A DNA stretch of 64,000 bases from Halorubrum sp. BOL3-1 (GTDB taxonomy: Archaea > Halobacteriota > Halobacteria > Halobacteriales > Haloferacaceae): contig NZ_CP034692.1 of NCBI RefSeq assembly GCF_004114375.1, forward strand, positions 1,364,001 to 1,428,000, read 5' to 3'. This document shows, piece after piece, positions 9,272 to 16,292 of the stretch. Below the pieces are notes generated by a model. It saw only the letters and a program-made list of their open reading frames with translations, was not told the DNA's origin and did not search any database. Position 1 is the stretch's first letter; each line of letters starts with the position of its first letter. The translations under genes and the position numbers were made by a program.

Positions 9272-9685
9272 TCACGTCAGCAGGTCCCAGGCGTACACCG
9301 CGGCGGCGATCGGGACGGGGACGGACAGCGCGACGACGGCGGGCGCGTGCCACACCAGCCAGAGGTGGTCGCGGAACACCGGACTCGGCTCGATCGCCGT
9401 CGCCCACGTCGCCGCGCTCAGGGTCGTGGCGACGCCGAGCACGACCGCCACGCCGGCGAGCGTTCCGGGGTCGACGTTCCCCTGTTCCACGGAGGCGATG
9501 ACGACCGCGCTCAGGAGTGCGAACAGCGCGATACCGCCCCAGCCGACGACCCCGGAGGCGTAGTAGTCGGCGAGCTGCGAGGCGTACTCGGGCCCCGAGA
9601 TGACCGCGTACGGCGCGACGAGCGCGACGACGGTGACGACGGCGGCGGCGATTCCCACCCGACGCGAGACGGCGCGGAAGTCCAT
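9272..9685 (-). CDS. Four-helix haloarchaeal membrane protein, function unknown
   Basis: A 137-residue hydrophobic protein with four predicted transmembrane helices: about residues 9-28 (IAAAVVTVVALVAPYAVI), 47-64 (VGWGGIALFALLSAVVIA), 76-95 (LAGVAVVLGVATTLSAATW) and 112-133 (HAPAVVALSVPVPIAAAVYAW). There is no recognised enzyme or transporter motif. It resembles small membrane proteins of unknown function common in Halorubrum and relatives. The ATG start at 9685 is clean. It is convergent with nothing and divergent from the gene at 9797. I assign no function. Confidence 0.65.
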   Translation of the reverse strand: MDFRAVSRRVGIAAAVVTVVALVAPYAVISGPEYASQLADYYASGVVGWGGIALFALLSAVVIASVEQGNVDPGTLAGVAVVLGVATTLSAATWATAIEPSPVFRDHLWLVWHAPAVVALSVPVPIAAAVYAWDLLT

Positions 9686-9796
9686 GTGCCTCCTCGGAGC
9701 GGAGCCGCGGTAAAAGAAGCGGATCGAGTACGTCGAGCGAATCGCGGCGGGCCCCGTTCCCGTAGCGTTTTGCCCCGGCGGCCCCCACGACCGGAC

Positions 9797-10255
9797 ATGT
9801 CACTCGACGTCGACCCGCCGGAGCCGCCCGAACTCGCCGCCGTCGACCCGAACGAGTACGAGGACGCCGAGGTCTCGGGCGGCGAGTACCGCCGCGACGA
9901 CCTGGAAGCATTGCTCCGGGAGGGCGCGTGGGAGGAAGCGTTCGACGAGTGGGCCGCCGGCAGCGACATGGACGAGACGGACTGGGAGATCGCGCTCGAT
10001 CTCGATCTGGTCTCCCGGTTCGACTTCTTTTGGGACGACTTCGCAGATCGGGTCGGCTACCACGCGCCCGGGCTGCCCGAGGACTGGAAGGAGCGCGACC
10101 TCCACCCGGAGTTGGGCTCGTGGGGGACGGTCTCCGCGATCAACGCCGGCCTCACCGAACTCGGGCAGACCGTCTGCGAGACGCTCAAATCGGAGTACAT
10201 CGACTGGGAGGCCGAGTTCGAGGCGCCGGACGACCTCCCGGACTTCGAGACGTAG
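9797..10255 (+). CDS. Conserved acidic haloarchaeal protein, function unknown
   Basis: A 152-residue strongly acidic soluble protein. It has a Tyr/Asp-rich N-terminus (PPELAAVDPNEYEDAEVSGG) and a helical middle (LEALLREGAWEEAFDEWAA). A Trp/Phe-rich block DFFWDDFADRVGYHAPGLP lies near residues 75-93, and a conserved-looking end SINAGLTELGQTVCETL near 117. The ATG at 9797 is chosen because the in-frame upstream extension is Arg-rich noncoding sequence and the TATA-like region lies just upstream. No domain is recognised. The composition fits a genuine housekeeping-type unknown of haloarchaea. Confidence 0.7.
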   Translation: MSLDVDPPEPPELAAVDPNEYEDAEVSGGEYRRDDLEALLREGAWEEAFDEWAAGSDMDETDWEIALDLDLVSRFDFFWDDFADRVGYHAPGLPEDWKERDLHPELGSWGTVSAINAGLTELGQTVCETLKSEYIDWEAEFEAPDDLPDFET

Positions 10256-10325
10256 CGGGCGGCAAACGGTTCGACTGCCGGCGCGACCGCGACGCGCGCA
10301 CCGTCGGTCTCGTCGCTTAGTGCGC

Positions 10326-10583
10326 TCAGAGGTTCCCGTCCGGATCGTACCGCGCGTCCATGGTCCGGTCCCACTGCGTGTCGGAGAGGTCGAGGTCGGT
10401 CGCGGCGACGTTCTCGTCGGGCTGGTCGACCTCGGCCGCGACCTCGCGGACCGCGTCGAGGAGTTCGTGCGACTCCTCGCGGCCGGTCTCCACGACGCCG
10501 TCCGTCTCGCGACCGAACCGCCACGTCCCGAGGCAAAGCTCCGAGGCGCTGAGTCCCGTGTTCCCGAGCCGTCGGTAGTCCAT
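10326..10583 (-). pseudogene. Aldo/keto reductase remnant with internal deletions
   Basis: The 85-codon open frame starts like a full aldo/keto reductase: [20 protein letters not shown] then WRFGRETDG. After about residue 44 it jumps to [10 protein letters not shown], which in intact family members lies near residue 250. It then jumps again to [17 protein letters not shown], the family C-terminus. The catalytic Asp/Tyr/Lys/His region and the whole barrel core (some 200 residues) are absent. Frame is kept, so it might still be translated, but it cannot be a reductase. I infer at least two in-frame deletions. It sits at the left border of the accessory island. Confidence 0.75.
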
Positions 10584-10860
10584 GCGGGCACGTCCCCGGA
10601 CGGATAGCTGAAATCCGCGTCTACACGGGCCGGCTTGGAACTCGTCAAGAGCCGTCTGGTTGCGCTACGGCAACTACACGTTGCGGGAATTCTCGCCGAA
10701 TACGAGGCGAACTCGTCAGCAGAGCCGTCCTGAACGCAGACTCGACCCGGACAGACAGCGTGCGCCAGCTATCGGAAGTTCCCATAGTCGCAGTGGTTCA
10801 AGAGAACGAACCACTCATCGTAGCCGCCAGATTGACTTTTTTCCACTCGTATGTTACCAC
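10584..10860 (+). other. Intergenic region with possible decayed coding sequence and inverted repeat
   Basis: Before the zinc-finger gene, two protein-like stretches can be read in different plus-strand frames: [20 protein letters not shown] (about 10640-10715) and SVRQLSEVPIVAVVQENEPL (about 10758-10820). They may be fragments of one frameshifted gene, but I cannot name it. An inverted repeat AGTGGTTC (10792-10799) / GAACCACT (10808-10815) with an 8-nt loop lies about 45 bp before the start of the next gene and could be an operator or hairpin. Confidence 0.3.
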
Positions 10861-11022
10861 ATGACGCGTCGAATCCGCTGTAACGAGTGCGACCTCGATC
10901 GACGTTTGGACGACTGTATTACCGCTCACAAACAGGCGAAAGAACACGAGGCCAACTACACCGACCACTGGGTCGTCCTCTACGATCCACCAGACGGAGA
11001 CCCGCCTCTTGCCAACGGTTAG
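10861..11022 (+). CDS. Small C2H2-type zinc finger protein
   Basis: A 53-residue protein starting at ATG 10861. Its core CNECDLDRRLDDCITAHKQ then AKEH has the spacing C-x2-C-x12-H-x5-H, exactly that of a classical C2H2 zinc finger. Haloarchaea encode many very small zinc-finger proteins, several linked to regulation, but this one cannot be assigned a target. An in-frame extension upstream to 10660 exists but is Arg/Ser-rich and unlike a protein domain, so the short start is preferred. It is the first gene of the lower-GC island and is followed on the same strand by the HAD-like gene. Confidence 0.65.
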   Translation: MTRRIRCNECDLDRRLDDCITAHKQAKEHEANYTDHWVVLYDPPDGDPPLANG

Positions 11023-11149
11023 CGGCCTGGCACTGAGCGGTTCTCCGGACGTTCGGGAGGATCACTGACGGGGTCGACTGCCCAACTTGTCTGTCGTCTC
11101 TGCTGTCGGCGTCAACGGGGATTAACCACCGGCAACTCCAACGGAACCC

Positions 11150-11671
11150 ATGCGAGAGCCCGTGCTTTGTTTCGACAGGGACAGAACAATCGACGTGAGC
11201 CCGCCGGAACGCGGCCCTGCGGTACCACTTAGTTGGGTTCAGTATTACGCTCACTGCACGGAGCACGACGTCTGGGCGACCGGGAATCCACGGCTGTGTC
11301 GCGAGGCCGGAATCCCCTCACCGCGCGAGGCGCGGGAGCTGCTCGATACCGCTAGTTACGAGCCGGTAGCGCCATACGACCGGATGAACTCCGGCCGGAT
11401 CGACCGTCTTCGCCTGCTCGACCAGCTCTACGAGGAGAGCTACGACGGGAACGTCGAGTTCGTCGTCGTGGATGACACCGACGTGACCGAGTACACGGAC
11501 GGTCGGTCGTGGTCATACTATCCACCGGCGGAGTTTGTCATCGCCGTGAAGGCCGGAGCATATCCCACGCCGGACACCGCCGTCGTCAGCGGGAACCCGT
11601 ATCGAACTCCGGAACACGGCGACTGCTACCGACCGCAATTGGATCGGTTCAAACGACGACTCTCGGAGTGA
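11150..11671 (+). CDS. HAD-like haloarchaeal protein
   Basis: A 173-residue protein with a HAD-type motif I near the N-terminus: CFDRDRTID (residues 7-15), giving DxDxT. It continues with PAVPLSWVQYYAHCTEHDVWATGN, a pattern I recall from haloarchaeal HAD-like proteins of unknown substrate. A second acidic cluster VVVDDTDVTEY is near residues 104-114. The canonical late HAD motifs (Lys and DD) are not obvious, so phosphatase activity is uncertain. It is 127 bp after the zinc-finger gene and 71 bp before the ParB-like-fold gene on the same strand, suggesting one transcription unit. Confidence 0.6.
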   Translation: MREPVLCFDRDRTIDVSPPERGPAVPLSWVQYYAHCTEHDVWATGNPRLCREAGIPSPREARELLDTASYEPVAPYDRMNSGRIDRLRLLDQLYEESYDGNVEFVVVDDTDVTEYTDGRSWSYYPPAEFVIAVKAGAYPTPDTAVVSGNPYRTPEHGDCYRPQLDRFKRRLSE

Positions 11672-11742
11672 ACCCGACTGAGTGGACTTGACACGGGACG
11701 CCAACGAATAGATTATAAATACGAGACCGACCAGAACATAGC

Positions 11743-12423
11743 ATGGAATGGCAGGCGGACCCGCACGCACATCTCCCCTTAAAAGAGTGGAAGCGAACCA
11801 AGCGCCTCCAGCGACCGGCTGACCCATTTACGATCCGACACGTCGACCCCGACCGAATCGAACACGTCACCGTCTACACCGACACGGTGGATAAGGCACA
11901 GGACGGCGAACGACACCCGGTTTTCACACCGTTGAATACCCGATTTGCCGGCTTCTTCCAGACCGCGCGCGCGGGGGCAGTCCTCCGGGGTGAATGGGAC
12001 CGCCGATCGATCCCGTTCGACGAGTATATCCCATACGTAGGACTCCGTCGGCATTTCGCTGACGGGGTCGACTGGGAGGCGACACAATACTATCAGAATA
12101 TCATCGACTGTATTACTAACGGAGCGCCGCTGTGGGGCTGTGAGACCGAAGCGGAGTTCCGTGAACGCTGTGAAGAGCTGGATCGACTGTACGACCGGAT
12201 CGACCGCGAGGGGTACCGGTCAGCCGGCGAACTCAGAGACGGGAAACTCCAGTACGACGAGGTCGCGATCAACGTCGGTCGCGACGGACACCTCCTGTTT
12301 AATGACGGGAAACATCGCCTCTCGATGGCGAAGTTGCTCAATGTGGATACAGTCCCGGTTCGGGTGATCGTTCGACATCAAGAGTGGGTTGCGGGTTCCG
12401 ACCCCGAGTTCCCTTCGACATAG
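11743..12423 (+). CDS. ParB-like-fold protein of unknown function
   Basis: A 226-residue protein. The C-terminal segment EVAINVGRDGHLLFNDGKHR with SMAKLLNVDTVPVRVIVRH (about residues 168-207) resembles the ParB/sulfiredoxin-type nucleotide-binding fold, where GxHR-like motifs bind or hydrolyse nucleotides. The N-terminal half has an acidic linker and DPDRIEHVTVYTD. Similar proteins occur, as far as I recall, beside glycosyltransferase and sulfatase genes in haloarchaea, so a role in envelope or glycan metabolism is more likely than plasmid partition. It is convergent with the sulfatase gene (12486). A TATA-like TTATAAATAC lies at 11712-11721. The fold call is tentative. Confidence 0.5.
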   Translation: MEWQADPHAHLPLKEWKRTKRLQRPADPFTIRHVDPDRIEHVTVYTDTVDKAQDGERHPVFTPLNTRFAGFFQTARAGAVLRGEWDRRSIPFDEYIPYVGLRRHFADGVDWEATQYYQNIIDCITNGAPLWGCETEAEFRERCEELDRLYDRIDREGYRSAGELRDGKLQYDEVAINVGRDGHLLFNDGKHRLSMAKLLNVDTVPVRVIVRHQEWVAGSDPEFPST

Positions 12424-12485
12424 GCTCTCTGTGAGGTCATTCGACGGACACGGAGCAACGCAACTGTGTCCACGTATCTATGTCG

Positions 12486-13865
12486 TCAGGCGTAGCCGAG
12501 TTCCTCCAGCCGGCGTCGAACTTCCGGGGGAACAGAACTCGTCTCGTCGCCGTCACGGTTGTCCGGAACGGCCTCTCGGAGGGTAGCCACCTCTTCTTGC
12601 GGGCTCTCGATAGGTGGCGTGCCGACCTCACGCCATCCGTCGTTGGTCTCGAACCCGTAATATCCGTCCGCGACCAACCCTCGGTATTCCACATCGACGC
12701 TATCGATCACAGCGGGCGTATAGCCCCGTTCACGGAGCGTTTCGCGGCGCATCGTCGCGACGCCGTTGTACTCGGTGAGATACGTCACACTCCGCTCGTC
12801 GTCGACCGCTCGGAGGTCCCGGCCGCGCCGGTCCGGGTCCGTACCGTCGGCGAGCGACAACACGGTGTGATAGACGTCGAGCAGCGACACCGGTGCGTCC
12901 GTCCGCCCGTCGGAAAAGTCCGGGCCGGTGACGACCAGCGGGACGTTCGTTACCTCGGGATATACCCCGTAGCCGTGTTCCCAGACACCGTGTTCACCGA
13001 ACAGTTCGCCGTGGTCACCGAGCGTGACGACGTAGTCGAATTCTGCTGACAGCGCATCGAACGCCTCGCGGTAGACGTCGCTTAGGTACCGCACGGAGTC
13101 CTCGTATGCGGTTCGTGCTCGGTCCGCGTCCGGTTGAGCGTGCTCTCTGTCAACACCGTCTGCTAACGCGTCGTCAGGGTCATCAAATCTGTTGCGAAGC
13201 GTCGCCTCGAAAGCGGGCCCCATGTCGTACGGCTCACCCGACCGGTACGACGGGGGCGCACGGTACGGCTGGTGTGCCTCCATGAGATTCGCGAACAGGA
13301 ACGTTGGTCCCGACGGCGACAGCGATTCCGCTAGACTCCGGAACCGCCCGGCGCCGTCGTCGTCGTCACCCAGCGAAGTCCCCGCGAGCGCCTCCGCGAC
13401 ACCGAACCGGAGCGAGCGTCCGGTATCGTATCCTCGACCCATTGCCGCGGCCGCTCCCGTCAGGTACGCCAGTCGCGGATGCTCGTGTTCCTCCAGATGG
13501 CGATACCAATTGAACACCGACGATTTCGGGTACTCTGTGTCTCGTGTTCCCTCGAACACGTCGAATCCGCGATCGTATCCGTATGCGGGCGAGACGTTGA
13601 TGTTCGCGGAGAATGCGCGTGTCCGGTAGCCTGCCGCCCCGAGCTGTTCGGCGAGAACGCGATCCGGTGTCGAGAGCGCCCAGTCGGCAACGGTCACGTT
13701 TGCCTCGCTGGGATACATGCCAGTGAACAGAGAGGCGTGTGCGCCACCCGTCCAGTGACTCGTCGAGTACGCCGCATCGAACCAAGTCCCGGGGAGCCAC
13801 TCGAATGCCTCGTTAAAGGCGTCCGAGCGGACGGTGTCCAGTACGACGACCGCGATGTTTGTCAC
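12486..13865 (-). CDS. Sulfatase family hydrolase (alkaline phosphatase superfamily)
   Basis: A 459-residue sulfatase-fold protein. The N-terminus VVVLDTVRSDAF supplies the first metal Asp. The nucleophile region reads STSHWTGGAHASLFTGM (about residues 36-52). Aligned to the CxPSRxSLLTG motif of formylglycine sulfatases, Cys becomes Thr and Arg becomes His, as in Thr-nucleophile phosphotransferases or phosphonate hydrolases of the superfamily. LGDHGELFGEHGVWEHGYGV (near residue 285) is the second metal site. The start is GTG at 13865. It has no clear signal peptide, so it may act in the cytosol. It diverges from the GTP cyclohydrolase operon. The substrate, a sulfate or phosphate ester, is not determinable. 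Confidence 0.8.
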   Translation of the reverse strand: MTNIAVVVLDTVRSDAFNEAFEWLPGTWFDAAYSTSHWTGGAHASLFTGMYPSEANVTVADWALSTPDRVLAEQLGAAGYRTRAFSANINVSPAYGYDRGFDVFEGTRDTEYPKSSVFNWYRHLEEHEHPRLAYLTGAAAAMGRGYDTGRSLRFGVAEALAGTSLGDDDDGAGRFRSLAESLSPSGPTFLFANLMEAHQPYRAPPSYRSGEPYDMGPAFEATLRNRFDDPDDALADGVDREHAQPDADRARTAYEDSVRYLSDVYREAFDALSAEFDYVVTLGDHGELFGEHGVWEHGYGVYPEVTNVPLVVTGPDFSDGRTDAPVSLLDVYHTVLSLADGTDPDRRGRDLRAVDDERSVTYLTEYNGVATMRRETLRERGYTPAVIDSVDVEYRGLVADGYYGFETNDGWREVGTPPIESPQEEVATLREAVPDNRDGDETSSVPPEVRRRLEELGYA

Positions 13866-14074
13866 TATGCTCTTGTTATAATGGAGTACATATATATATC
13901 ACGTCAGGTCAGGCAGGCGTATTTATCAATTAATTAGCGTACGAAACGTCCTATTTATACTGTTAATTAAATATTACATTTTATTCGAGAGGCTACGCTC
14001 CCTTGTTCCTCTTCAAATGTTCTCCTCATGTAGGGGTATATTTTAATTGATTTGAACGCTTATGACCGTTAGTC
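13866..14074 (+). promoter_or_regulatory. AT-rich divergent promoter region
   Basis: This 209-bp gap is far more AT-rich than the surrounding genome and separates two divergent starts. TATATTTTAA at 14037-14046 is 29-38 bp upstream of the GTG of the GTP cyclohydrolase gene, right for a leaderless haloarchaeal transcript. On the other strand the run of TA repeats at about 13889-13899 lies 25-35 bp upstream of the sulfatase start. Further AT blocks (about 13920-13985) have no assigned role. Confidence 0.6.
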
Positions 14075-14866
14075 GTGACAAGTAACGCAAACACGGTTCG
14101 GATTTCAGTCGTCCAACTTGACGAGTATGGCCCATGGACTGTCGAGCCAGCGCCGCGGCGGGAGACGGATCTACAAGCGCTTCAGGCGCGTCTCTACGCT
14201 GACTTCGCGGACTTCGTCGGCCGCAGCGACGGATACGCGTTTTTCAACCGATTTGATAACATGCTCGGTGTCACCAACAACATCGATGCCGAAGAATACG
14301 AGCGGTTTCAAGAGCGTGTTCGTAACCGCTATCCGGTCACTGTCAGCGTCGGCATCGGGGAGCGGGAGACACCGGTCGAAGCGGTTGAAGCGGCGAGCAC
14401 ACAGCTTCAGGCCGCGGGGAGCGCCCAAGATCCCGAAAGACGAGAAGTACTTCGCGCAAGTGAAACGACCGATTCCACCGGCGATATCACGGTCGGGCAC
14501 TTCGACATCGTCGATGTGACGGGATCGTTCACCGACAACGAACACGCTGCAGCGGCCGGACTCGCGATACAACAGGCGATGGTCGCTCTCAGACAGCGAC
14601 TCCTGTCCGAGTACGACAGTATCGCACAGTTCGTCGGTGGAGACAACATGATCGCCGTCTGCCCGTCACTAAGTGAGGACACGTTCGGAGACATCGTTGA
14701 CCACGTATACGACCAGACCGGCGTCGAATATCAGGTCGGTATCGGTTCGGGACCGACGGCTCACGCGGCGGGCGGACAGGCGAAGCAGGCTCTCGAACAC
14801 TGTAGGGAGACTGGAACAAGGGTCCACGAGGCTATGGCGGTCCACCAACGGGCAACGGATGACTGA
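14075..14866 (+). CDS. GTP cyclohydrolase IIa (GCH III), probable second copy
   Basis: A 263-residue GTP cyclohydrolase IIa. This archaeal enzyme opens the GTP imidazole ring but keeps the formyl group, giving the FAPy ribose monophosphate. The protein shows the two tandem palm-like (GGDEF-related) halves of the family: RFDNMLGVTNNID near 61-73 and FVGGDNMIAVCP near 189-200, with VSVGIGERETPVEA and QVGIGSGPTAHAAGGQA as the matching second strands. The GTG start at 14075 follows the TATA box by 29 bp. It overlaps the next gene in ATGACTGA. The riboflavin/F420 copy is presumably elsewhere, so this island copy probably serves a dedicated pathway. Confidence 0.88.
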   Translation: MTSNANTVRISVVQLDEYGPWTVEPAPRRETDLQALQARLYADFADFVGRSDGYAFFNRFDNMLGVTNNIDAEEYERFQERVRNRYPVTVSVGIGERETPVEAVEAASTQLQAAGSAQDPERREVLRASETTDSTGDITVGHFDIVDVTGSFTDNEHAAAAGLAIQQAMVALRQRLLSEYDSIAQFVGGDNMIAVCPSLSEDTFGDIVDHVYDQTGVEYQVGIGSGPTAHAAGGQAKQALEHCRETGTRVHEAMAVHQRATDD

Positions 14867-15872
14867 ACAGGCACTCGTCTTCACCGGTGAACGAGAGGTC
14901 TCCACCCAGCAGGTGGATACGCCTGCCCCCGGCGAGAACGAAGTGAGTGTTGACGCCGACGTGTCGGCGATCAGTTCGGGAACGGAACTGTTGATTTACC
15001 GTGACGAAGCGCCAACCGGGATCACGGCTGACTCGTCGTTAGAGACACTGAACGGCGACCTTTCGTATCCACTCAAATACGGCTACTCGCTGGTCGGAAC
15101 TGTTACCGACGTAGGGGGCAACGTTGAAAACGCATGGATGGGTCGTGAGGTCATCGCGTTTCACCCACATCAAACTCGATTCACGGTCGCAACGGACAGC
15201 CTCACGCCGCTCCCGCCAGACCTCGACCAGCGCGCCGGTACTCTGTTCCCGTCAGTTGAGACGGCCACGAACTTTCTGCTCGACGGTGCCCCGAAAGTCG
15301 GCGAACGGGTGGCTGTGTTCGGTGCCGGCGTCATCGGCCTGTGTACTACTCGATTGCTCGCGGAGTTTCCGCTCGACTCACTGGTTGTCGTCGAACCGCG
15401 TTCCTCGCGGCGCGAGTTAGCGCGTGCGTTCGGCGCCGACGAGACGATACCACCGGGAGAAGTCGACGCGCTGTTCGACTCCGTAGAGGGCGATCACGGG
15501 TCCGCTGATCTCGTTTACGAGCTGTCCGGTCAGCCGGAAGTGCTCAACGACGCAATTGACGTCGTCGGTTACGACGGTCGGATCGTAGTCGGATCGTGGT
15601 ACGGCTCGAAACGGTCGGCACTCAACCTCGGAGAGTCGTTTCACCGTGACCGCATCGACATTATTTCGAGCCAAGTGAGCACGATCGATCCGACGCTCCG
15701 CGGTCGATGGTCGAAGAAGCGACGCACGCAGGTTGGTCTTGATAACCTTCGTCTGATCGACCACAATTCGTTGATAACCGACGTGGTTCCGTTCGAACGG
15801 GCCCGAAACGCCTACGAACGGCTTGATGAGACGACTGAAGGGACAATTCAAGTGCTCCTCTCGTACGACTGA
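14859..15872 (+). CDS. Zinc-less MDR superfamily dehydrogenase
   Basis: A 337-residue medium-chain dehydrogenase/reductase. The Rossmann part has VAVFGAGVIGLCTTRLLAEF near residues 150-169, then an acidic end VVVEP, suggesting NAD preference. The usual catalytic zinc ligands are missing: the Cys position reads AISSGTELLIY and the GHE motif reads LKYGYSLVGTVTDVG. The family-specific blocks VGSWYGSKRSALNLG and SSQVSTIDPTLRGRWSKK match, as far as I recall, a group annotated as zinc-binding alcohol dehydrogenase that often neighbours PTPS-like genes. The ATG at 14859 overlaps the cyclohydrolase stop by 8 nt (ATGACTGA), so translation is coupled. The substrate is unknown and may be a pterin or pyrimidine side chain. 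Confidence 0.82.
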   Translation: MTEQALVFTGEREVSTQQVDTPAPGENEVSVDADVSAISSGTELLIYRDEAPTGITADSSLETLNGDLSYPLKYGYSLVGTVTDVGGNVENAWMGREVIAFHPHQTRFTVATDSLTPLPPDLDQRAGTLFPSVETATNFLLDGAPKVGERVAVFGAGVIGLCTTRLLAEFPLDSLVVVEPRSSRRELARAFGADETIPPGEVDALFDSVEGDHGSADLVYELSGQPEVLNDAIDVVGYDGRIVVGSWYGSKRSALNLGESFHRDRIDIISSQVSTIDPTLRGRWSKKRRTQVGLDNLRLIDHNSLITDVVPFERARNAYERLDETTEGTIQVLLSYD

Positions 15873-15875
15873 ATT

Positions 15876-16292
15876 ATGCCAGCCAACACCACGACTGACA
15901 CCAACGACGGAACGTGCGAACTGATGGTCAAGCGGGAATTCATCGCACAGCACTATTTGACCGTCCCTGACCCGGAACCGCCCGAAGGAGATGTCCACAG
16001 CCATCAGTTCACGATCGAGGTCGAGTTTGCCGCCGACTCGCTCGGCGAGTACGGATATCTCGTGAACATCAACGAAGTCGAGACGCTACTCGACGACATT
16101 GAGGAGCGATACCGGGATACACTGCTCAACGACCTTCCGGAGTTCGAGGGGATGAACCCGAGCGTCGAGCGCTTCGCTCGCATTGTCTGTGACAGATTTT
16201 GTGCGGACCTCCCCGATGATAATCCAGACGAAGTGACAGTTCGGATCTGGGAGGACGACCTCGCGTGGGCGAGTCATCAGAGGACAGTATGA
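15876..16292 (+). CDS. 6-pyruvoyltetrahydropterin synthase-like protein
   Basis: A 138-residue PTPS/QueD-family T-fold protein. The zinc histidines are visible: AQHYL (His26) and HSHQF (His41, His43). Further family features are FTIEVEF and the conserved end RIWEDDLAWASH. In most PTPS/QueD enzymes a Cys sits four residues before the first His of HGH; here that position is Glu37 (EGDVHSH), reminiscent of PTPS-III type enzymes. The activity may therefore differ from QueD or eukaryotic PTPS. The gene starts 3 bp after the MDR stop and overlaps the methyltransferase as ATGA. In context it should act on the product of the upstream GTP cyclohydrolase; this is inference. Confidence 0.82.
   Translation: MPANTTTDTNDGTCELMVKREFIAQHYLTVPDPEPPEGDVHSHQFTIEVEFAADSLGEYGYLVNINEVETLLDDIEERYRDTLLNDLPEFEGMNPSVERFARIVCDRFCADLPDDNPDEVTVRIWEDDLAWASHQRTV

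Noticed and set aside
10660-10860. N-terminal extension of the zinc-finger protein
   Set aside because: The added 67 residues are Arg/Ser/Thr-rich and unlike a folded domain; the ATG at 10861 gives a compact zinc finger.
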